Source of the DNA: Luidia sarsii
Lineage: Eukaryota > Echinodermata > Asteroidea > Paxillosida > Luidiidae
DNA: 64,000 nt
Assembly (NCBI GenBank): GCA_949987565.1
Contig: OX465111.1
Span: forward strand, 14,766,549 to 14,830,548
Direction: 5' to 3'
Shown: one piece after another, positions 45,101 through 52,500 of the stretch
How positions within the stretch are numbered: position 1 is the stretch's first letter
How the letters are laid out: each line of letters begins with the position of its first letter
The notes under the pieces: generated by a model
The model's database searches: none
Told to the model about the DNA's origin: nothing
The model's input: the letters and a program-made list of their open reading frames with translations, nothing else
Made by a program: the position numbers and the translations under genes

Positions 45101-47606
45101 AAGGCTTTGATTTCTGTCGTCACCCAGGGCTTATCTTGCATACCAGTAATTAGTTTAAATGGACTTTTGATGAAAAATACTCAAGTTCTGGCTGTTTGAT
45201 GCATTATAAACATTACATCAATCATACCGTGTGACTCATTGACCCCCCCCCCAAAAAAAAAAAACAAAAAAAAAAAAACAATTGATGATTACATTGGTCT
45301 TGTGGTTTGACTTTGAGTACAAGTTTGATTGTCATTGAGTAGAATTAGTTTTTGGACACCACATGTATGATTCTGTTATGGTCATTACATTGGTGCCAAG
45401 ATGTCAGGAGGTTGATTTTCCGATCGATGATATACAGTGTATTAGTAATAGTAATGGTTGAGGATTGCAGATACTCGAGTAGGACAATAGACCCCTTGAA
45501 TAGATTGACCAGTTGTGAGTTACACCATTTTGAGATCAATATATATGTACATGTACATGTGTGCTGTACTGCCATTAACAATTCCAAGGACCTTTGGATA
45601 GAATAATTATACGTACATGTACATTGTACGTGTCTGCATTTACACATATAATACGTACATGAATATGTATTCTATTTTTTTTTTTTATTTGGTTTCACCA
45701 TTAAATGCTTACAAAGCCTTGCAAGGTCTTTGGCAGTACTGTTTCTGTTTCGGGTATTAGCATAGTACATGTATCATTCATATAGGATTACCTACTTTGG
45801 CAGCATTAACATTGTTAATTGGAGTACTACTACTTATCATTATTATCACCCCAGTTTTTTTATACCATACTGTACTTTCAAGTTCATTTTTCCTCTTACT
45901 TAAAGGCCCAATACAACATTGGGATGATCGGAAAACATCAATGTCCACAGATTTCCTTAGCTATTTTACACAGTTTGAATCCTCATGTTGAAATCTTAGG
46001 GTCTGGGATGCTGCACTCTTGAGAAATCTTCACTTAAATATTGACAAATTAGTTTATTACTCACTAATAATAAATTATTTCTTGCACTAGAGAACAGTAG
46101 GAAAACCGTGACTTTTTATTGCCTTTTTCTACTTTCTCAGATATAACCATTTGAGCTAAAACCTTCTTTTTTTGGAATGTGTAATGGTTTAAAACTGTGG
46201 CAATCTTTTGACTTTTACCAATGTTGTACAGGGCCTTTAACCATTATCACATGTAAAATGTCATTGGAGAGTATTACTATTAGTACTAATACAGTAATAG
46301 TTGTACATTTAAATGCCCAATTACAGTTATACATTCACATGTTGTATATGACTGACTGTACTTAACACAGAGCTCATGACTACGGTAGATGACTGGCCTA
46401 CTGGCCCTAGGCCACTAGTAAAACATGACATCGGTTCAGGAACTTTGGCCATGTGATCAGGCAACTACTGCCGTGAGAATACTTTGACTGTGAAGGAATG
46501 ACAATTTCTTTCCACCAATGAGCATGAATTGGGGCCAGTTACACTGCATCTGAAAAGTCCATCCGTTAAATTCACAATCACAAACTGCGATGGCACTTGG
46601 AGTTCTCTTCTTCTTCTTTTTTTTCCCCCCGGAAACTATCCCGTACCTTTTTGGTGGCCTCATAGTCCTCCTCACTCAGGATGGGCTTGAGGGCCAGCAG
46701 ATACTTGTACAGGGTCTGCTGCAAGGGAGGCACGGGCAGACGGGACAGATTCTGCTGGTGGGCAAACATGCGGCCCGGCTGGGCCACCTTCCGGCCCAGC
46801 ATGGCCGCCGTCTTCCGCGATCCTCGGCTCATGGGGGCGATGTTGGCCGTCTGCCGCATCTGTGTATGTAGGCAAACGGAGAAGAAAAAACAACCAGATT
46901 GAAAACAAGAGAAATTGGGAAAGGTGCTGTATAGTATAGAGACAACACTTGATCAAGTTGATGCTCAACGTACCCACACACACTTCTAAGTTCTACTATC
47001 TAGATGATACACTGATGTAAATGTACGGTGGAACGTCGCTATAACGAACGCCAATATACCAAACATTCGGCTTTAATAATGAACATGCCCTTTGGCTCCC
47101 GATTTTTGTGTACAAAATGTGTGGCCGCAGCTGCTATAACGAACAACTGCTAAGTGCTATACCGAACAATTTTCATGGATCCCGCAATGTTCATTTTAGC
47201 GACGTTCCACCCTTGCTCCGAATAAAGTTTATTCTAAGTAGTTTAAACTTTATTTGTTTAAAGAAAAAAAAAACACTTTCAACATTTCTGATGAATCATC
47301 CAGTTTGTACACGACTCACAAGAAATCAACTTACTTGTTAAAAAAGGGTACACTACATCAGTACATGGAACTCTTTCCTATGAAAATTGTAGAAAACATG
47401 CCATCAATTGCCTGTGTATTGAACAGAATAACAGAGTAACAACTACCACTAACAACAGTAACACTAGTAGCAGTAACACTGTAACACAGTACTCAGTAGT
47501 ACTCAGTAGCTGGGGCCTCCACCTTCCATTACCATGCGCACAAAATCGAATGATCACAAACGGAGGTTACTTTACTTACAATATGTCTAGCTACACTAGA
47601 CAACAT
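32659..47606 (-). CDS. CRAT: Carnitine O-acetyltransferase, 14 coding exons
   Basis: The enzyme transfers acetyl groups between CoA and carnitine in mitochondria and peroxisomes. Coding exons in transcript order: 47606-47580, 46859-46647, 43208-43122, 42055-41883, 41361-41193, 40628-40457, 39321-39134, 37848-37748, 37162-37040, 36507-36385, 35597-35462, 33905-33843, 33506-33369, 32877-32659. All introns are GT-AG, all phases close, giving 643 aa (human about 626). Visible family marks are the N-terminal LPRLPVPPLQ-type signature (here LSRLPVPPLQQTL), YMGGQPLCMDQYHRILSSCR, RWFDKTLQ, catalytic His358 in YEHCTAEGPP, TATYESASLRKF, GRTDTIRSAS, the STS motif (568-570) and FGPVVPDGYGVCYNP. I chose the ATG at 47606 because MLSSVAR begins a basic presequence and has G at -3; in-frame upstream ATGs (for example 47768) remain possible. 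The protein ends in SRL, a PTS1-type signal. CRAT identity is very secure; single bases at exon 1 are less so. Confidence 0.95.
33036..33330. repeat. GA-rich microsatellite in CRAT intron 13
   Basis: Polypurine tract on the plus strand, hence polypyrimidine in the CRAT transcript. It lies about 40 bases beyond the exon 13 donor. Frames through it are artefacts. Confidence 0.85.
34960..35110. repeat. Rep-C element in CRAT intron 11
   Basis: Rep-C reads ACGATCAATCGCAAGACGAT, then TATGGGTTATCCA-type sequence, then CATAAGGCTTTGTGAAAT. Other copies are at about 40035-40160, 55505-55640, 57350-57480 and 62535-62695. The ends are short inverted repeats around GATTTCAC and GTGAAATC. Confidence 0.7.
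35196..35461. repeat. 23-bp minisatellite starting at the CRAT exon 11 donor
   Basis: About 11.6 near-identical units, in the CRAT sense GTATGTGTATGGGTTAGTAC plus TGG. The first unit is the authentic 5' splice site of intron 11 (AAG before GTATGTGT). Every following unit repeats GGGTATGTGT. Confidence 0.92.
36549..36741. repeat. Rep-I element, copy 1
   Basis: About 190 bases closely match 54733-54932, including AATACTTCTGCTAAAAAA, AGAGGAATCACAGAGCAAA and GAGGAATGATTCCTCCAAAA. The better copy has inverted ends GCATAGCTGCCAACC and GGTTGGTAGCTATGC. It lies in CRAT intron 9. Confidence 0.8.
36770..37005 (-). repeat. Rep-F tRNA-related composite SINE, copy in CRAT intron 9
   Basis: Read on the minus strand, 36844-36781 has a tRNA-like A box (TAGCTCAGATGG) and B box (GGGTTCAAGTCC) with a CTGGT/ACCAG anticodon stem. 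A second conserved part at about 36908-37003 contains AGAAGCATTCAACCATTAAC and CAGATGTAAACAACCATTCG. Further copies: 51015-51265, 52840-53165, 57850-58025, and head-only copies at 60520-60610 and 60700-60770. Confidence 0.75.
37338..37547. mobile_element. Rep-J MITE, uninterrupted copy
   Basis: The ends TAGAGGTTTTTCAC and GTGAAAAAAACCTCTA are inverted, giving 210 bp in CRAT intron 8. It matches the outer parts of the element at 21010-21502. Confidence 0.82.
37748..37848 (-). CDS. CRAT: CRAT exon 8 with the catalytic histidine
   Basis: The exon encodes FIVGADGEVALQYEH followed by CTAEGPPITALVDHSLHY. The His in YEHCTAEGPP aligns with the general base of carnitine acyltransferases. The acceptor is preceded by a pyrimidine-poor tract with an AACAG pentamer repeat just upstream (plus strand 37858-37880). 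Exon 7 ends at codon TLQ, so the RWFDKTLQ-FIVG join typical of the family is kept. Confidence 0.93.
38336..39050. repeat. 24-bp minisatellite in CRAT intron 7
   Basis: About 30 units of the type CCCATTGAGTTTGCAGTCTA plus CTGG, with shorter CCCACTGAGTTG variants making a higher-order pattern. The period is a multiple of three, so frames stay open and encode repeats such as IEFAVYWP; these are not supported as proteins. The array ends about 85 bases from the exon 7 donor. Confidence 0.9.
39605..39840. repeat. Rep-E fragment followed by Rep-H left half
   Basis: AATTTCATAGAGCCGCTTAA ends at a TTAA that also starts a Rep-H left end (AGCCCCTATGCAACATTGG). The two families abut in CRAT intron 6, suggesting one inserted at the edge of the other. 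Confidence 0.6.
40035..40160. repeat. Rep-C copy in CRAT intron 6
   Basis: Begins GATTTCACAAAGCCTTACAA and includes TCTTGCGATTGATCATGGGT, the complement of the copy at 62.6 kb. Confidence 0.7.
41735..42325. repeat. Two Rep-A copies bracketing CRAT exon 4
   Basis: One copy (41735-41815) lies in intron 4 and one (42165-42325) in intron 3. Both share CTTTTCAGAGCCACACTCCA-type sequence and GGTTTGC arms. Exon 4 itself (41883-42055) is intact between them. Confidence 0.6.
42355..42870. repeat. Tandem Rep-D fragments in CRAT intron 3
   Basis: The phrase AAGGAGAATGTA then AATTCAATGAGGGTTTGCCC recurs near 42380, 42450, 42525 and 42800, spaced irregularly. Rep-D also appears at 50435-50510, 53550-53610, 56915-56945 and complete at 63178-63300. 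Confidence 0.7.
43463..43637. mobile_element. Rep-G MITE with TA target duplication
   Basis: The ends CAGTGGAACGTCACTATAA and TTATAGCGACGTTAAACTG are inverted and flanked by TA on both sides. A TA duplication with CAGT-like tips is typical of Tc1/mariner-pogo (Tigger-like) non-autonomous elements. It sits in CRAT intron 2; a relative is at 47026-47211 in intron 1. Confidence 0.82.
44295..44470. repeat. Rep-B inverted unit, CRAT intron 2
   Basis: Two arms meet at CTCAAAGGCAAAGAGAAAGG. Each carries TAGCAGGACC or GGTCCTGCTA and a GGGCCTGACGTTT-type block; the left arm extends outward to ACTGTTGCAAACTGCTCACT. Confidence 0.75.
45904..46236. mobile_element. Rep-H MITE with TTAA target duplication
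   Basis: The ends AGGCCCAATACAACATTGG and CCAATGTTGTACAGGGCCT are inverted and flanked by TTAA at 45900-45903 and 46237-46240. It is 333 bp, AT-rich and non-coding, in CRAT intron 2. Confidence 0.8.
47026..47211. mobile_element. Rep-G MITE in CRAT intron 1
   Basis: The ends CGGTGGAACGTCGCTATAA and TTTTAGCGACGTTCCACC are inverted, and the interior matches the copy at 43463-43637, including CCCGATTTTTGTGTACAAAA. Confidence 0.78.
47580..47606 (-). CDS. CRAT: CRAT exon 1, start of mitochondrial presequence
   Basis: This nine-codon exon (MLSSVARHI) ends in ATT followed by a GTAAGT donor. With exon 2 it makes a presequence rich in Arg and Lys and poor in acids for about 40 residues before the folded domain begins at LPVPPLQ. 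The reading frame stays open upstream to an ATG at 47768, so a longer N-terminus cannot be excluded from sequence alone. Confidence 0.7.
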
Positions 47607-48179
47607 CGCCGCTTGTAGGTTAAATGGCACGCAAGTCGATAAAAAAGCTGCTTTACTGACGTGCAATGTGTACATTTGATCTCCGATAAGGTTTATCGCA
47701 ATGTCATCCGGATTCCGGAGTGATCTTGTGCTAGAGAGTAAAGCATCGAAAATGAGATGGGCGGCCAATACTCAATAGGCAATAATAGTTAATACATGTA
47801 CATGTATACGTACTGTACATGTACATGTGTACACAGACTGTGTACATCTTGACTGTATACGTCTGGGTCAAAGATCATGGCATAGACTTTACCCAGTCGG
47901 TTCTGCGTTATCATTCTATATGGACCTTGGGCGAGATCGTGATTTATGCGAAGACGATTACTTAGCGTAATTTCCGTCGCCACATGCTTTTGTGACTTTC
48001 AAAGAACCTACAGCAAATTTTGACAAATTATCACCCCCAAAGCGAAGAGCAATGCCCAAACTTTAGGGGCATGAACTTTTCCCGGACTTGCGATAGAGGG
48101 CGCACTTCAGGGGAATCCTCGTTCGAGCTTGCCATGCAAGGCCGGTTGTGTGAACCACGTTCTAAACTAGCTGTCACTG

Positions 48180-48740
48180 CATGCTGAACAGTACTAACTA
48201 CTAATTGTAATACTATTAGTATTACTAGTATTACTACTTTTTAGTAGTAGTAGTAGTAGTAGTAGTGAGTAGTATTAGTAACCAGTAACAGTATAATTAA
48301 ACAGTCAAACTAAGATTCTATGTTCTTAGTAAGAAGTAAGATACCTTCTACGTGAAATTCGGACACGAAATCGTACGGAGCGAACTCCCCTGCGGCAAGT
48401 ACGGTCTCGGCTGATAATCCAAGTTCCAACTTCCAAGCAGTACATACTAGCCTACTAATACTAGTAGTAGTACTAACTTCTATAGTATTAGTAGTACTAG
48501 TACTACATGATACATTATTACATGCATGATCATTAATACTAAATAATGGTACATAGTACAGACAGTACTCACTGTCACTATGTAATTATACTTGCTTAAT
48601 AATACTAGTATTTAGTATTAGTAGCTTTACTTTTACGAATACTGTATCACTACTTACTAGTTTAAGTTTTAGCGTTATTACTAGTATTTATTGATAAAAA
48701 TGATTAATTTAATAATACCCAGTAATAACAGTAGTATATT
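48180..48740. repeat. TAG/TAC low-complexity region
   Basis: Dense TAGTA, CTAGTA and TACTAGTA words with a (TAG)n run at about 48242-48266. It separates CRAT from PTPA. Confidence 0.7.
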
Positions 48741-48748
48741 ATTAGTAT

Positions 48749-48893
48749 AGTCCGAGTAACTTTGACCCGACAAGTCACCCTTTTTTTATCGAATTTTGAA
48801 ATTTTGAGGTTCGGTGACTGAAGTTCGGAACCTCAAAAGTTCAAAATTCAATAAAAAAAAAGGGTTACTTGTCGGGTCCAAGTTACTTGGACT
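48749..48893. mobile_element. 145-bp hairpin element between CRAT and PTPA
   Basis: The arms start AGTCCGAGTAACTTTGACCC and end GGGTCCAAGTTACTTGGACT. Pairing runs almost unbroken to a short loop near 48816, so the stem is about 65 bp. Its TA-rich setting hides any target duplication. Confidence 0.85.
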
Positions 48894-49574
48894 AATAATT
48901 AGTACTCAGTAGTACGAGTAGTACTAGCAGTAGGCTACACTTCCTTGGTTCCTGTGCAGCTGTGTGAGTGTCCAGTGTACATGTATGTAATAATGTTTTG
49001 CCAGCACTGGTTTTTCTTGCAAACGCTAAAATTAGTAAAAAAAATACTAGTTGAGTATTTAATTTGTGTTTTGCCTTTCCCTACTCTGATTGGCTATTTC
49101 TCATTACGTCATGCAGCGAAAACTTCAGCATGAATAACGTTTAGAGCAACAAGGACAAATAAAAATGTAATGAAAATTGGCTAATCAGACCATTATGATC
49201 AGTGTAACTAGTTTAAGGGAACTGCAAAATAATGATGAAAACAATTGCAACTGCAAAAAGAATGCCGGTGCCAGAAATATATACACTGCCTAAATTAATC
49301 ATATGATAGCCATTGTCTGGTACACTATCTAGCCTCATTCCATGTTTAAAAACCATATGCTTTCCTCTCCTTTCCTGCTGTAACTTACTGTAAGTCGTTT
49401 TCAGTCAAATTCCAACTTGTCTTTCCCCATTACTGCATTTGGATGCCATGACAATGTGATGCAAAATTATTCAGAAACTATCCACTCAGTATTGACATCT
49501 GCATCAGGTATCGTCAACTTTTTCAAATTGAAACACGTCACGTATCATCCATGCATGTATGCAGCGCTTGCAGG

Positions 49575-52500
49575 ATGTCGTCAGTCACTCCTGAGGCTGC
49601 AGCTGATTCAGCGGCAGGCGGGTCTGGAACCCCGTCTCCATCCAGCCATCAGTACACGGAACCTGTCAAGAGAATCAAGAACGAGGCCATGCTACCAGTC
49701 TGGGAGAAGTCACAGGTGGGTTGGCCATGTGGGTACCAGTGGAAGTAGCTTTTATTTCTGTTCGGGCCACCGGTGAAAATGTCACCACTCAAGACTGTGC
49801 TATGGATTAGGTTCTGAATCACTTCTAGTGAGCTTATGTGTATGACCGAACTGCCTTAACCCTACTACTACTACTACACTCAACAAGATCCAGAAGTGTG
49901 TGCATTCTGTGGAATTCTGTGCACTTGCACTCAACAAGATGCAACAGTGTGTACATTCTTTGGAATTCTGTGAACCCTATAAACCCTGTTGCATTCAACA
50001 AAATGCAACAGTGGGTTCATTCTGTGGGATTCTTTGGACCCTAACCATGCTACACCCAACAAGATGCAACAGTGGGTGCATTCTTTGGAATTCTGTGAAC
50101 CCTATAAACCCTGTTGCATTCAACAAGATGCAGCAGTGGGTGCATTCTGTGGGATTCTTTGGACCCTAACCATGCTACTCTCAACAAGATGCAACAGTGG
50201 GTGCATTCTGTGGGATGCTGTTGGACCCTAACCCTGCTACACTCAACAAGATGCAACAATGGGTGCATTCTGTGGGATTCTGTCGGACCTAGCCATGCTG
50301 CAAGAGCAGGTCTTTTTTTTTAGATGGTTATAGTTTGACCTTTATCTCTCCTCCGTGGCCCTTGTTTCCCACTCCGTTCATCTCTTGAGTTACTGATTTG
50401 ATTGGGGTTGTAGATATGGTATTTTGTTTTCATCAAGGAGAATGTAATTCATAGAGAGATTGCCCTACGCAATGATTAAATCTTGAGTAGGGTAAAACCC
50501 TCATGGAATTGATTTGGGTTGATTGTCCATTCCTCGCAGGCTTACCAGGACCTACTGGCTTTCGTCCAGCTGCTGAACAGATGCGTGGAGGGGAAGGTGC
50601 TACCACAGAAAGAAGAGTCGCACCCATCGGAGGTAACAGCCTTCACTGGTGTCCTCCCTAGCTCGCATCAGGCAGGGCCATCAGTTTCCTCAGAGCTGGC
50701 TCAGCACCAAACGTCTTGACAGCCAAAGATTGGCAAAGATCCCAACTCTGATTACCAAACTGATTTTAACACAGCGTACAGGCTGTTGGCTTGCAAGAAA
50801 TAGTGTGCACAGGTGGTCTTAAGTCAATGGACAAGACAACCAATGAACCAAATCCCATTTCACTGGCTATGGCCTCAAGTTCTACACCTGGTCTACAGAA
50901 GCAGGTGACTGTGAACGAACCCCTGCAAGTGAATTTAAGGATTGCCGTGTTTTCAGTCAAAAAAAAGTGAAAGAAAACTCAGTCTTGGAATTTTAAACCA
51001 TTTAAAAAAAAAAACCAGCAAAGACAGTGTGACCGGACTGGGACTTGAACCTGAGACCTCTGACTTAACGGATTAGCAGTTTCACCCCCAAACTATCCAG
51101 CTGTTTCGTTGTGGTCTTGTCGACTATATTCGCTGGGATGGTGGGGGAGGGTCACCACTCACCAGTCAAAAGCATTCAACCATTAACTGCCATACATCTC
51201 CAGGGGCCACCCACCCCCACCCATTTGTATTCAGAATGCAAGCAACCATTCATTTATAAACCCAGTCTCCGGCCCAGACCAGGGATCGCACAGAGCTGAC
51301 GACTCTCACCTGTCGGTTTCACTGTCTTTCAGGTCTGCAAACAGCTGGTGGAGATGCTGGACTCCATGGACAAGTGGATCGATGAGATCCCGCCCAAAGA
51401 TGGCCCCCAGCGCTTTGGTAACGGCGCCTTCAGAGACTGGCACAAGAGACTGGAAGAGGTGCGCCTCAGTAGAGGGGATTAGTGTGTGCCAAGATTGGGA
51501 GAGAATTTGGAATAGGATTGCAAACTTTTTTCCCCGAGCGGTTTCTCCGGAAGTGTGAGGATTCTGGCCTGGCCATCAATCCAATCGTTTCATGCCTGAA
51601 CTGCTTGTTTTACTCAATAGCTGCACAGTAGCTTCCCTTTAGTTCCTCCTGACCCGGCTTCATTTCTGTATTTGAGTGAACCTTAACATTTTGTCAAAAG
51701 TTAGAGGGCCAGACGTTGTTATCGTAGCAGGACCTAGGCAAAAGTGCCTTTGAGAAAGGTCCTGCTTGGATCGAAACGTCATGCCCTCTAACTTTTGAGA
51801 TTTATGCATTGCAGGTCATTTTAGTCAGTGAGCAGTGTGCAACAGTTTTTGTATTTATAACTTACAATGTTGTGCAAAACTGCTTACTGATGACTAGAAT
51901 GACTGAAATTCAAGAATGCAAAAATGCTGAATGCCTCCTGCTAGGATGGAAACAGTGGGCCCTCTAAATCCTTGCTTTTATCACAGAATCAGTTTGGCAG
52001 CTCACCAACTGTTCATTTTAACCTAGGAAAACCAGACTACAAGTCAAAAGCAACAAATATCTCACTCACAAAAAAGGACGGTGGATCATCCTGTTTACCC
52101 AAGAAAGACTTCACGGAGGGTTTCTGTCAAAAGTGTAGGGGGCCTGATGTTTCATTCTCTTCATACCGCAGAATGCCAGTAGCCTCATCATGAAGATATT
52201 ACCTGAGGAGCTCAGTCAAGCTGCACTGGAACTCCAAGCTTACCTGAAGGACGGGTTTGGGAACTACACACGGATTGACTACGGCTCCGGGCACGAGCTC
52301 AACTACGCAGCTTTTCTGTGCTGCCTGTACAAGCTGCGCGTCCTATCAGAGCAAGACTCCATTGACGTTGCATTGAGCATTTTTAGCAGGTAGTTGGTGA
52401 TGAGAGCTTGTTTTCAACTGATCTTTCACTACTGGTGCAAGTGTGAGTCGTACCGTAGTTAAAGGCAAGGGGGTTTGGCACCAGCTTAAAGAACCAGAGT

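Larger units (their letters stand above)
47607..49574. promoter_or_regulatory. Divergent CRAT/PTPA intergenic region
   Basis: The two start codons diverge across just under 2 kb. The CRAT side has a CCAAT box (47764), a cluster of ACATGT palindromes (about 47793-47826) and a perfect spaced palindrome of GTACACA and TGTGTAC halves. The middle is low-complexity sequence built from TAGTA, TACTA and CTAGTA words, with a 145-bp hairpin at 48749-48893. I cannot place transcription start sites. The CAG just before the PTPA ATG could be a splice acceptor, so PTPA may have an untranslated first exon in this interval. Confidence 0.5.

Noticed and set aside
46697..46983. Minus-strand Pro/Ala-rich frame of about 100 residues
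   Set aside because: It is CRAT exon 2 in a wrong frame extended into intron 1.
47580..47768. Longer CRAT N-terminus starting MAAHLIFDALL
   Set aside because: The frame is open, but the added sequence is acidic and unlike a presequence, while MLSSVAR resembles the start of known CRAT. It is kept as an alternative, not excluded.
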